A DNA stretch of 64,000 bases from Herbinix hemicellulosilytica (GCF_002904165.1 NZ_CVTD020000026.1:1-64000); one strand, 5' to 3'; positions 54,692 through 64,000 are shown, counted from the stretch's first letter. Numbers and translations are program-made. Notes: generated by a model not told the origin, from the letters alone.

Positions 54692-56917
54692 ATGTCTGTT
54701 CTGGAGGATTTTAAGCAATCCCTTTTACCGGGAAATTATGCACTGACAAAATCAATGGAATTAACAAAATCTACGTACTGTGGTACTTTATGGTATACAA
54801 AAAAATTTTTAACTCTATATTATTATGTTTTCTTATCAAATGAAATCACTACTATATCCTATAAAGACAAAATTAGAACATCATTTGAATTATACGTTAA
54901 CAGTCTCGACGATTCTGTTAAAGATGAGGCCAACTCATTCTTTTTCCCTGATAATCCTACTATTAATGTAAAATCAGATCAATTTATTTTGTTTACCGAA
55001 TTTGCTGGATATACAAAATTTAATTCTAATGAGGAACGTGATGCATACATAAGGAATGCCAAAAAATTATACTTTGCCATTTTGATGGGAAGCGGAGGTC
55101 AAACTGGAGTAAAAAAGCTTTTAAAAGAATATATTCAACAGCCCGGTTTTGTATATTCAAAAGCAAATATTGAAAAATGTATTTTAGATGCTGCTATTAA
55201 AACTTGTGTTACTGAAATAAACAATAACAAAAAAATCAGTGATAATTCTGTTAAATACATAATTTCAGACCAGGCTGTCAAACATTTGATTGACATTGCA
55301 CAACACCAAAAGATTAGTGCTACAGACGTTCTTCAAGCAATTAATGACTTTCCACACAGTAATCCTAATTTCCGCATGATTGAAAGTGACCTGCCTGCAT
55401 TTATAAGAAATGAACGTCAATTGTTGTATTACTATGGATTTTTCCATTCAAAATCATCCGGTGCCAACGATTTTGAATTTAGCAGTTTAACACCGGTCGG
55501 GGAACTAGCCTTAATGGCAAATGCATCAGAATTCTTAGCCATTTGGGAACATCAGAAATTAAAAATGATTTCTCAACCGGCAACAGCCGAAATTAATAAT
55601 TTGTCAAATATAAAATGCAACCTTGATCAATTCGGAATAAGTTATTCACCATATACGGATATATTGGGATCACTCTTAAGAAGAGGCTCATTTTCTATTG
55701 ATGAATATAAATATATCATAGCAAGAAAGAAACATAGTATTCCGGAAGAAGACTGGATTAAAGAAGAAAATGCTATTTTTGATGACTTACAAAATATAAA
55801 GCAAATTGTTAACAATTACAAAAGAGCAATGGATATTAGAGACGAAGATGCCAGAAAAGAATTATTGAAGTATATTTTAGGCATCCGGTCCGACTTAAAA
55901 TTTGATAAATCAACCAATCCATTAAATATTGTGAAATTGGATAAAAAATCAATAACAGTTGTAAATAAGGATGCATTGGACCTTTTATATAAAGTTTATT
56001 CAAAATTAAATAACTACAAGATTCAAAAATATGAAAGTATTTTTATAGATTCCGAAAATGATTTAAAAAGCAGATACCGGGATGCCATAAACGGGATTAA
56101 TACTGCTGTTAATGAACGCGTAAAAATATACTGGGATTTGTATAACATACGTGTTGATAAATTTATTCTCGTCAGTATAATGGCAACTATTGCTGCAGTT
56201 ATGTCGGATATAAATGATATAGAAAACTTATCACAAAGTTCCATTGATAAAATATGCCAAAAAATCTTTAATACATTTAAAAAACTATTAAGATATATGG
56301 GCTTTCGCTCTTTAACGTCTATTAAGAAAGAAATATCGAATATAATATATTCGATTAAAAATGAAGATTATTCTGTTTACTTAGAAAAAGAAGCTGATTA
56401 TGATGAAGAGTCAGTTGCAAAATACAGGACCGAAAGTGCAAGCGACTTAAAATCACGTATTGAAGAAATATCCAAATTGGCTGTAGTATCTCCTATAAAA
56501 GAGATATCCAGAAATTCCAACCTTACTAATTTATTAAAATCTTATTATATGATTTGCTTTGCCGAAGACAATATGCTTAAATGCGAATGTTGCGGACAAG
56601 AAACATTTATTACACAAGCAGGTGAACCTTATGTGGAGTTTCATCATTTGATACCATTAAAAATAGCTTATGGCCCTGATCATTATCTCAATTTATTTGC
56701 TCTTTGCCCAAATTGTCACAGAAAATTTCATCACTTGCCAATCAAAGATAAGGAAGTAATTTATATTAATTTAAACGAGAACAATTATTTACACCTAAGC
56801 TTCATTGAACGTTTACGTATATTAAAAGAACAAAACTTATTAAAATCATATCACCTGGAATTTTTACTGGCTGATAAAGCAATAACACAAGCTGATTATG
56901 AAGATATTGCAGCATGA
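54692..56917 (+). CDS. Putative type II restriction endonuclease with C-terminal HNH domain
   Basis: The 741-residue protein has a long helical N-terminal part (residues 1 to about 620) that I do not recognise. It ends in a clear HNH nuclease domain: zinc-type CECCGQE at about 631, the catalytic EFHHLIPL at about 650 and CPNCHRKFHH at about 672. Two DNA methyltransferase genes follow within 8 bp and then overlap, so the natural reading is the cutting enzyme of a restriction-modification system, with the N-terminal part for target recognition. GGAGG precedes the ATG. Codon use and low GC suggest transfer. McrA-like modified-DNA cleavage is an alternative. Confidence 0.7.
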   Translation: MSVLEDFKQSLLPGNYALTKSMELTKSTYCGTLWYTKKFLTLYYYVFLSNEITTISYKDKIRTSFELYVNSLDDSVKDEANSFFFPDNPTINVKSDQFILFTEFAGYTKFNSNEERDAYIRNAKKLYFAILMGSGGQTGVKKLLKEYIQQPGFVYSKANIEKCILDAAIKTCVTEINNNKKISDNSVKYIISDQAVKHLIDIAQHQKISATDVLQAINDFPHSNPNFRMIESDLPAFIRNERQLLYYYGFFHSKSSGANDFEFSSLTPVGELALMANASEFLAIWEHQKLKMISQPATAEINNLSNIKCNLDQFGISYSPYTDILGSLLRRGSFSIDEYKYIIARKKHSIPEEDWIKEENAIFDDLQNIKQIVNNYKRAMDIRDEDARKELLKYILGIRSDLKFDKSTNPLNIVKLDKKSITVVNKDALDLLYKVYSKLNNYKIQKYESIFIDSENDLKSRYRDAINGINTAVNERVKIYWDLYNIRVDKFILVSIMATIAAVMSDINDIENLSQSSIDKICQKIFNTFKKLLRYMGFRSLTSIKKEISNIIYSIKNEDYSVYLEKEADYDEESVAKYRTESASDLKSRIEEISKLAVVSPIKEISRNSNLTNLLKSYYMICFAEDNMLKCECCGQETFITQAGEPYVEFHHLIPLKIAYGPDHYLNLFALCPNCHRKFHHLPIKDKEVIYINLNENNYLHLSFIERLRILKEQNLLKSYHLEFLLADKAITQADYEDIAA

Positions 56918-56925
56918 GGTGACAT

Positions 56926-57750
56926 ATGCTAAATATAAATGATATAAAAAACAAAATTTTTAACGCATATTCTAATGATTTGTTATGTGAATTTCCAAAT
57001 GATATAATAGATTTAGTAGTAACAAGTCCACCATATGATGACTTGAGAGACTACGAAGGTAAAATTGTATGGAACATGGATATATTTAAAAAAATAGCCA
57101 ATGAAATATACCGTATATTAAAACCTGGCGGAGTAGTAGTTTGGGTAATCGGCGACAGGACTTTAAATGGCAACAGATCGTTAACCAGTTTTAAACAGGC
57201 TCTTTATTTTCAGGAAATTGGCTTCAATATGTATGACATTATAATATATGAAAAAGCAGGCTCCGGGCCGCCTCACCCAAATAGATATTTTAATACATAT
57301 GAATTTATGTTTGTTCTAAGTAAAGGCAAGCCCAAAACAGTAAATCTCTTAAAAGACAAGCCCAATAAATGGGCAGGGGCAACAACATATGGCGAAGTTA
57401 CAAGAAGAGAAAAGGATGGTTCTCTTACAAATAAGGGCAAAAAAACCATTCAGGAGTTTGGAGTTAGAACTAACATATGGCGATATGCAAACGGAAACGG
57501 TTACTCTACAAAAGATAAGATAGCCTATTTACATCCGGCAATTTTTCCGGAAAAATTAGTTGAAGATCATATCTTATCATGGAGTAACCCGGGCGACTTA
57601 ATATTGGATCCATTCGGAGGAAGCGGAACAACAGCAAAAGTTGCCACAATTTTAAAAAGAGACTGGGTGTTAATAGAAGCCGTAAAAGAATACTGTGATA
57701 TTGCAGAAAAACGATTGGCGGGTATTACAGATGCAAACGATAATAATTAA
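56926..57750 (+). CDS. DNA methyltransferase (amino-methyltransferase, beta class)
   Basis: A 274-residue site-specific methyltransferase adding a methyl group to the amino group of adenine (N6) or cytosine (N4). The catalytic motif IV TSPPYDDL is at about residue 33 and the S-adenosylmethionine-binding motif I DPFGGSGTT at about 228, the IV-before-I order of the beta class. ATG follows GAGGTGA, 8 bp after the nuclease gene. It probably protects one strand or one part of an asymmetric site, the second methyltransferase the other. Confidence 0.88.
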   Translation: MLNINDIKNKIFNAYSNDLLCEFPNDIIDLVVTSPPYDDLRDYEGKIVWNMDIFKKIANEIYRILKPGGVVVWVIGDRTLNGNRSLTSFKQALYFQEIGFNMYDIIIYEKAGSGPPHPNRYFNTYEFMFVLSKGKPKTVNLLKDKPNKWAGATTYGEVTRREKDGSLTNKGKKTIQEFGVRTNIWRYANGNGYSTKDKIAYLHPAIFPEKLVEDHILSWSNPGDLILDPFGGSGTTAKVATILKRDWVLIEAVKEYCDIAEKRLAGITDANDNN

Positions 57751-59074
57751 TGCTTGTTATGAAAAAATCAAAAAAACGTTACATGATTCATATGATTTAC
57801 TTTCTGATGAAGGATGTTTATTTGCTATTGTCAGAACAGAATATGACAATAACTATAATGTTGTACATGACTTCTTTCAGGTAATTAATGAAGCCATTAA
57901 TATTGGCTATGATTATATTAATACTATTGTATATCCATCTTCATTTTATCAAAATACTTTTATAATTGATAACGTTAAATATATAGTATGGCTTGCGAAA
58001 AACCGCAAAAAAATGAAATTTAATAAAGATGCCATTAGAGAAAAACATATCTGGAAAGATATTGAATGGGGTAAAAGAGAAAAAAACTATAATCCCAAGG
58101 GAAAAGATCCGGGGAATGTTTGGATACCGACAGAAGATGATGGGCACGCAAATATAACTAATCATATTATTCTGGATGATGAAGGAGTTATAAAAAGGAT
58201 ACTTGATATGTCAGATTGCGGCTCTGATTTTATATTAATTAACGAGCCGACTGTGTATAATAATACACCTCCATCCCTTGACAATGCTCATCAAACCGAT
58301 ACAAACCTTACAATAAATGATTTATTTAGTCGAGTGTATTTTAAATCATCTGAAAACATGGATGATATAGAGGATGAAACCATCAAAGTGGTTGTTACCT
58401 CACCGCCTTATTGGAATCTTAAAAATTATTTTAAAGAAGGCCAAATAGGACAGGAAAGCTATGATTTGTATTTAGAACGAATAAAAAAAGTCTGGAGCCA
58501 ATGTTACAAAAAGTTGACCCCTGATGGCAGCTTATGGATAAACATAAATATCAGAATGCATAACAGTAAAGTTATACTTATACCATATGACATTATTAAA
58601 ATCTGCAAGGAAATCGGTTTTTATTATAAAGGGATATTGATTTGGCATAAGTCATCAGGGATTCCAACCAATGATAAAAATCTGGTTGACAGACACGAAT
58701 ACATATTAGCTTTCACCAAAAATTATGATGTAAATTTAAACTGCGATATAATGAGCTCTTTTTCAGACTATAAAAATGACATAATTAACGGAAAAGCTTT
58801 TTGGAATATTAACCGAAAAGCGGGCAGCATAGGTAAAAAATATATTCATCCGGCTATATACCCTAATGAACTTGTTACTCGCATAGTTAAAATGGCTTCA
58901 AATCCCGGTGACATAATACTTGATCCATTTCTGGGAAGCGGCACTTCATTAATTGCCTCTGTGCAGTTAGGCAGAAATTTTATAGGTTATGAGTATTATG
59001 AGGGTTTTCAGCCTTTGATGGAGTCACGATTTAAGGTTGAAATACCAAATACAAAAGTAGATTATATAATATGA
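57731..59074 (+). CDS. Second DNA methyltransferase with an extra N-terminal module
   Basis: The 447-residue protein has a beta-class methyltransferase in its C-terminal half: TSPPYWNLKNY at about 223 (this form is common in N4-cytosine enzymes) and DPFLGSGTS at about 398. The first 200 residues resemble a second methyltransferase scaffold (YLLS-like opening DSYDLLSDEGCLFAIVRTE, then VKYIVWLAKNR) but have neither a PPY nor a DPF motif. They may be a catalytically dead copy used for DNA recognition or dimer contact. The ATG overlaps the previous gene by 20 bp. Confidence 0.85.
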   Translation: MQTIIINACYEKIKKTLHDSYDLLSDEGCLFAIVRTEYDNNYNVVHDFFQVINEAINIGYDYINTIVYPSSFYQNTFIIDNVKYIVWLAKNRKKMKFNKDAIREKHIWKDIEWGKREKNYNPKGKDPGNVWIPTEDDGHANITNHIILDDEGVIKRILDMSDCGSDFILINEPTVYNNTPPSLDNAHQTDTNLTINDLFSRVYFKSSENMDDIEDETIKVVVTSPPYWNLKNYFKEGQIGQESYDLYLERIKKVWSQCYKKLTPDGSLWININIRMHNSKVILIPYDIIKICKEIGFYYKGILIWHKSSGIPTNDKNLVDRHEYILAFTKNYDVNLNCDIMSSFSDYKNDIINGKAFWNINRKAGSIGKKYIHPAIYPNELVTRIVKMASNPGDIILDPFLGSGTSLIASVQLGRNFIGYEYYEGFQPLMESRFKVEIPNTKVDYII

Positions 59075-59160
59075 CAGAAATCATTGGCTTTACCGACAGC
59101 TTAAGTTTACAATATACCATTAAAGTTTAATAAATGTCTTTAGATTAATAGGCATTGAAA

Positions 59161-59210
59161 AAACCTCCCGGTGGTTTATTTACATACTGACACCGGGAGG
59201 TATTCTTTTA
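59161..59210. terminator. Terminator between the restriction operon and the CRISPR array (left)
   Basis: ACCTCCCGGTG (59163-59173) pairs perfectly with CACCGGGAGGT (59191-59201). On the minus strand TTTTTT follows, so it best ends the leftward cas13a/array transcript. On the plus strand the tract is weaker (ATTCTTTTA). Confidence 0.85.
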
Positions 59211-59297
59211 TGGGCAAAATAGTAGGGTTGTAAATTATCCTATGCACATATCCTATAAATTTTAAAGAAACTATTTAAAAAGAGTTGTTTGACAACT

Positions 59298-59330
59298 GCA
59301 GGCCCGGTTCTTATCCGGACCTGCTTTTTC
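59298..59330 (+). terminator. Terminator between the restriction operon and the CRISPR array (right)
   Basis: GCAGGCCCGG and CCGGACCTGC pair with one mismatch and TTTTTCTTT follows on the plus strand. It would stop the restriction-modification transcript before the array. From here to 59495 the sequence is AT-rich with no further feature. Confidence 0.75.
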
Positions 59331-59495
59331 TTTAAGCGGAAAAATCTAACAAAAAAATAATCCTAATCTTTCTAAAATCACTTCAAATGTGAACTATTTA
59401 AAACAATTCGTAACACTTAAAAACATTTCTATAAGCTCAACCCCACAATTTTTAAGTTAATTACTTAAAACCGATTACAAGGACATTATCAAACA

Positions 59496-59859
59496 GTAAC
59501 AATCCCCGCCTGCGGGGATTGTTACGAACTCATTGATGAATTAAAGAGAAGATTGGAGGGGTTGCAGTTCCCCTGTATACGGGGATTGTTACTAATATTA
59601 ATACCGAAATAATCAGGCAGAAAGGTCGTTGCAGTTCCCCTGTCTACGGGGATTGTTACGTCCTTGTACTGGATCATTATTTTTAGGTTTCGGTGTTGCA
59701 GTTCCCCTGTCTACGGGGATTGTTACTAAATATCCTCAATATACTATCAACAAAAGAACAGTTGCAGTTCCCCTGTCTACGGGGATTGTTACAAGTTAGG
59801 TCAGGTCATCTTTGGATAACACATGAAGTTGCAGTTCCCCTGTCTACGGGGATTGTTAC
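59496..59859 (-). CRISPR. Type VI-A CRISPR array, six repeats and five spacers
   Basis: Five 32-bp repeats (59561-59592, 59628-59659, 59695-59726, 59761-59792, 59828-59859) are identical except for one base in the first. A sixth, degenerate repeat is at 59496-59525. Spacers are 34-35 bp. In crRNA sense (minus strand) the repeat reads GTAACAATCCCC, a 7-nt loop, GGGG, then AACTGCAAC: the short CCCC/GGGG stem with a 3' end next to the spacer is typical of Cas13a guides. The degenerate copy at the left marks the leader-distal end, so the leader is on the cas13a side. Repeat and stem match, from memory, those of HheCas13a. Confidence 0.97.
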
Positions 59860-59970
59860 TGCGGCATTTAAAAAGCCTTATTACAAGCGGGTTTGAGCAG
59901 GCAAAAGTGCGAAACCCCTGATTGGGATAAATTGTAAGCCCGCAAACCCGCATAAAATGGGATTCGAGTT
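59860..59970 (-). promoter_or_regulatory. Leader between cas13a and the CRISPR array
   Basis: These 111 bp join the end of cas13a to the first repeat. They contain the inverted repeat GCGGGTTTG (59887-59895) and CAAACCCGC (59943-59951). No convincing promoter is seen, so the array may be transcribed with cas13a or from a weak leader promoter. Confidence 0.5.
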
Positions 59971-62900
59971 TTATGTGTGCTTGGGATTCGCACTTGATTT
60001 GTTTTTGTCTTCATAATCAAATTTAAATAAATTACCTATACATTTTAAAATACTTTTATCATACACTTCCTCTTTAATACCATTACATATCCACTCTTTT
60101 TGCTTATCAAACATGTATGAATTTTTATAAATGTAGCAATCTTTTTTATGTAAATGCTTAAGGTGTATAATCGGTTCATTTTCTATGTCTTCTTTTTCTT
60201 TAATATTAAAATATATTTGACCTTCGTCTACTCTACCCTCCCACTTTATTCTAATATGATAATCATTTAAAAGCAAATCATTGATAGTTTTAGTAACGGC
60301 ATTCTGCCTTTTACGGTCATAAGCCAGTAAAATTCTTAAAGAGTTAATCAAACTTTCCAATGAACTTTTTGAATTTTGCTCTGTTTGGGTAAAATGATTC
60401 AAATGCGCAATAGGATTTCTTTTCCATATTATAGCGCCAAATTCATTTTTATTAAGTTTTTTATTCCAGCAAAGCATACTTACTAATTCTCTGTTTTTAT
60501 TGTTAAGATTATTCTGTATCTTTTTAACTATACGCCCATCATTATTATCATCATTATTATTAAATATAGCTTCAAATCTTCTCTCCTCCAATACGCCATT
60601 ATACACCAAAGCCTTAAACAAGAAATGCATATCCCGCTCCCAGTCTTGTGTATACCCTACCATACGGGCTGCTATATCAACATGAATCCTAAATATCCTA
60701 TAAAGAGATTCAAAATTTATTTTATGCTGTAAATGCTTGTAGCGGGCAACTTGTTCTAGGTTTTCTACATATTCTTTTACCTTGTAAAAATCCTTTTTAT
60801 CCAGGTATAAGGAATCTTTACCATTTTGCTTTTCAGATTTAAGTTTAATACGTTCAAGTTGTTCATGTAATTCATTTAAGCTGTTTTGATAATCTTTTAT
60901 TATATTGCTTAATTTAATATATTCCAGACATTCTTTTTTCGTAATAAGATAATAACCTTTAAAAATATCTTTATACAAATGCAAAGGAGCCGATCTCATC
61001 AGCAGTGCCATATATTTTCTTGTCACAGGTGTCTTACTATCAGAATGATAATATAAATTTGAAGTTTTCGGGTTTTTGAAAACTTTTTTTTCAATAAAAT
61101 CTTTGAAATATTTTTTTATCATTGTATCATATCCTGATTCTGCCTTAGCCGAAATTTCAGGGATTGACGGCATTGTAAACCTTACAAGCTCCATTAATTC
61201 TTCCAGTTCCGCAAGCAGTTCTGTTTCTTTTTCAAGCTTTGTACGGTTACCCGGAAATCTGCGTTCCTTCAGAGAACAACGGTATTTTATAAACTGGTGC
61301 TGCAATTTACATATCTCATTTTCATCCAGCAGGCGCAAAAACAAGTAGAAACATAAAAGATCCTTCCTTTTTATGTTCTTCTTATCTTTCTCATCTTCTT
61401 TGCCATCTGTTTTTACGGCTTCTGCGCTTGTATTATCTGTACTTTTACCCTTGTTGTCAATAAATGTACTTATGCTAAATCTGCATTTTATATTAAACGG
61501 GCTTTTTACTTTTTCTTCAGGAAACAGTTCTTTCAGAGTATCGTTTAAGCCAATGTTTTCTTTTGACAATGGGGGCTGTAATTCATTCTTATAATTTTTA
61601 AGTTTATTTTCCAAATATGCACCAAACGCCCATACAACAACATCCCGGATAAATTGTATGTAGTTATTGTTTCCCTCTTCTTTTTCATTTACTTCTTTTG
61701 CCCTGGCCATTTGCTTACGCTGAAGTACTTTTAAATAGTCGTCAAGTGATTCTCCCTGATAATCGGGGATGCTTTCATAGCGATATGTATTAACTGTAAT
61801 ATCATCATTTTCGTCAAAATTTTTATGTTTCTTATTATTTTTCGTATTTAATCTCTCTTCTGTTTCTTTGCGATTCCATTCTTTTGTCCGGTTTATAAAA
61901 TCGGTTATTAATGCTTCATTTTCCCTGACCTCAGGCAAAAATGCATGGTAATATATCAACTGCAGCAAATTCTTATATGCATTATAGCTCTGATCATTAT
62001 TTTTAACTTCAATATACCATGTTAACTCCCTGTATTCTTCCAGGGCTTTATATGAATTTTGTCCTTGATCCCCTGTTTCTTTGGGACCTTTATCCCTTAT
62101 ATATGCCTTATTAAGATTAGCACCTCTTTTATATACATTTTTAAACGCAGGCATTAAAGAGTTTTTCGGTGAGTAGAGGGCAAATTCCAGCCCGCATGTT
62201 TTGAAACAGTCGGATATCATATCAGCCTTATAATATTCCGCAATACCAAGGCTTCGAATCTGCTCACGAAATACATCGTATAAGTTTTCTATATCCCGCT
62301 TAATAAACTCTGCCGCTACAGAATAATCAATTTTGTTCTGACCGCTATTTTTATCATCTAATTCTTTAAGTAATTCCAGTAAAGAACTCTCCTTAAAATG
62401 GAATGTTCTATTACGCAGATAAGAAACACTTTCAATTGCATTTTTAACCAGTACAATTAAATTCTCTATATCATCATCCGGTCTATCTTTCTTGTCCTTA
62501 ACATATACCGGATAGAAAAAGGCCAGCTTCTCTTTAAAATGGTCCTGCATCCTGCTGCAAGTTCTAAGTTTATTAAAATAATTACTTTCTATTGCTTCCT
62601 TAGCTTTTTTCGTTGTAATATCATCAAATTTTACTGTGTTGCTATCATCAATGAAAAAGCTGGTAAGTCTGTTAATTCCCCAGGATAAGGAAGTCATTAC
62701 GGATTTTTTAAATGCTTCCTCCACCTGGATATACGACAGGCCATAGGAGTTAAGAAAATCCTCCTGCCAAGTATCATTGTAATAAAAGTAATACAGTAAT
62801 TTACCCTGCTGTATAAGTCCTGCAACAAGCTGATTTATTATTGAACGGTTAACTTCTTTTTTTACAACTTTATATGAGCAGTAATTTTTATATTTATCTA

Positions 62901-63828
62901 CCAGGCTCTTATCTTTGCTTTTGTTGGAATGCTTTGATTTGACAGGAAAATACTTCTTAAAATATTGCTCCACTTCTTTAAGAAAAAGTAAAAACTCCTC
63001 TTTATCCGGATTATATTTTGCACTGCCGCCATTATCAAGCCCGGCAGCCGGCCGGTCTCCGGAAACAAACCTATTATAATTAGTCCTTAAATTCTTGTGG
63101 TACTCTCTTAGCTCTTCGGAAACAGCCCTGGAAATTGACCGGGCTTTTTTATCTGTTTTGTCTAATCTATTAGTTATATTGGCTTTCAATTTATCGTAAT
63201 CATATATTTCCCAATACTTTTCAAGCATTTTTTCATTGAATGTTTTATTAGGCACATCAATCAGCTTAAACAACCATTTCATTTTTTTGGTCGAAGGAAC
63301 AAGTTTACTTCCTTCAAGAGAGAACGGAATACGGTTATTTTTTATCGACTTTAAAAGCTGCTCCTTTCTGTTTACAATATCTTTTTGTATCATTTCTTTT
63401 ATTTTCTTAAGTTCAGGAAGTACCTCTTCTTCCGGTATACCGGCTTGTATCTTACGTATCAAATTTTCCAGTGTATCATTAGAATCGGGCGCTTTTAGGT
63501 TTCTGCCAAACCCTGTCAGGTTTTTGTTTATTAATATATCTAAATTATCAGGATCGCTATCAACATCAATAGGCTCACATACTATTTTATCGTTACTGCC
63601 AACCAATCCTTTTACAAACATATAAAATGGGTTTTTATCGTCTTCTCCGTTTTTTAAAATGCGGCCACGCCAGGAACGTTCAAAGTCCATGCTCTCTATA
63701 ACTTTATCTGTGCAATCATTATCCTCCGAATCATAATAAAGCAAACCTTGGGACATATCCCTGTAAAACGCAGCAGTTATTTTTTGATCTACACTATTCC
63801 CACTAATTCTTCTGCGGGTTAGCTTCAT
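59971..63828 (-). CDS. cas13a: CRISPR-associated RNA-guided ribonuclease Cas13a (C2c2)
   Basis: A 1285-residue type VI-A effector. It processes its own crRNA, binds complementary RNA and then cuts RNA in cis and in trans through two HEPN domains. HEPN-1 has LRNRTFHF with R472, N473 and H477; HEPN-2 has [11 protein letters not shown] with R1137, N1138 and H1142, both R-N-x3-[11 protein letters not shown] before HEPN-2 and [16 protein letters not shown] and [11 protein letters not shown] after it are conserved in Cas13a. Cas13b, c and d have different layouts. ATG (MKLTRRR) after GGGGG is used; a frame extension of 27 codons lacks an RBS. Array lies downstream on the same strand; no cas1/cas2. 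Confidence 0.97.
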
Positions 63829-63880
63829 AATAATTACCCCCAAATTTATATGTAAATTTAACCCACTGTCTATTAATGTC

Positions 63881-63909
63881 AAAATATCATACAAATTTGT
63901 AAAAGTCAA
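63881..63909 (-). promoter_or_regulatory. Possible promoter of cas13a
   Basis: On the minus strand TTGACT (plus 63904-63909) and TATTTT (plus 63881-63886) have a 17-bp spacer. A second TTGACA at plus 63877-63882 has only a weak -10 (TAAATT). One of these probably drives cas13a. Confidence 0.35.
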
Positions 63910-63960
63910 TGTTTCAGCCAGATATTGGAGGTAATACTTAACTTATGCTTTCTTAGCAAA

Positions 63961-63986
63961 AAGGTAGCCGAAATTAATCAGCTACC
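63961..63986 (-). terminator. Terminator of the gene before cas13a (outside the window)
   Basis: AGGTAGC (63961-63967) pairs with GCTACCT (63980-63986) and TTTTT follows on the minus strand. It shows that cas13a begins its own transcription unit. Confidence 0.75.
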
Positions 63987-64000
63987 TCAATTATCTATCA

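Noticed and set aside
59693-59896. 67-codon plus-strand frame across the CRISPR array
   Set aside because: It only translates the repeats (recurring QFPCLRGLL) and runs against the transcribed strand.
59860-59970. tracrRNA or anti-repeat
   Set aside because: No stretch complementary to the repeat was found, and Cas13a systems process crRNA without tracrRNA.
63829-63909. 27-residue N-terminal extension of Cas13a starting at TTG
   Set aside because: No RBS there and it covers the promoter region; the ATG at 63828 has GGGGG upstream and gives the 1285-residue length.

Overview
The window looks like a chromosomal segment of an AT-rich, Gram-positive, anaerobic clostridium, most likely a Lachnospiraceae member. 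The reasons are the gene families (type III glutamine synthetase, DapL, split glutamate synthase, coenzyme-B12-dependent ribonucleotide reductase), strong AGGAGG-type ribosome binding sites, a T-box leader in front of serS, and tRNA genes without encoded CCA. The CRISPR repeat and the 1285-residue Cas13a at the right end agree, from memory and not from a search, with the Cas13a known from the thermophile Herbinix hemicellulosilytica (HheCas13a). I therefore suspect that species or a close relative.

Layout. 1-5.5 kb: a minus-strand operon for a MacB-like ABC exporter with a large secreted CARDB/Ig-like protein and an acidic membrane protein. 5.6-12.4 kb: an AI-2E family membrane protein, a cytidylate-kinase-like protein and a MoxR-DUF58-transglutaminase operon. 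12.6-17.2 kb (plus strand): a PrsA/SurA-like foldase, a small Lys/Asn-rich protein and the TrkA-TrkH potassium system. 17.3-21.9 kb (minus): an RsiV-like protein, NrdJ, a GntR regulator and the wreck of a sugar-phosphate operon. 21.8-23.5 kb: T-box and serS. 23.6-28.4 kb: a CotA-like multicopper oxidase, small proteins, tRNA-Leu and a lipoprotein. 28.7-31.9 kb: asnA-glnN. 32.2-35.3 kb: dapL and an isolated hisF/hisH pair. 35.6-50.9 kb: a long minus-strand nitrogen operon in which the pieces of an archaeal-type glutamate synthase are interleaved with purCBA, purF, carA and a carB-dapF fusion. It is read from one consensus promoter at 51.0 kb through an attenuator-like hairpin.

51-64 kb: a Rieske/FAD oxidoreductase, tRNA-Asn, an IS481-type element flanked by a perfect 26-bp direct repeat, tRNA-Leu, and then a defence island. 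The island holds a putative HNH restriction endonuclease with two DNA methyltransferases (plus strand). Facing it is a type VI-A CRISPR-Cas system: cas13a and, downstream on the same strand, a six-repeat array. No cas1/cas2 is visible in the window.

Working together: the central block handles ammonia and glutamine (asnA, glnN, glutamate synthase, carAB, purF), with several promoters followed at once by terminator-like hairpins, which suggests control by attenuation. The right end combines DNA-targeting (restriction-modification) and RNA-targeting (Cas13a) immunity next to a tRNA gene and an insertion sequence, as expected for a transferred island.
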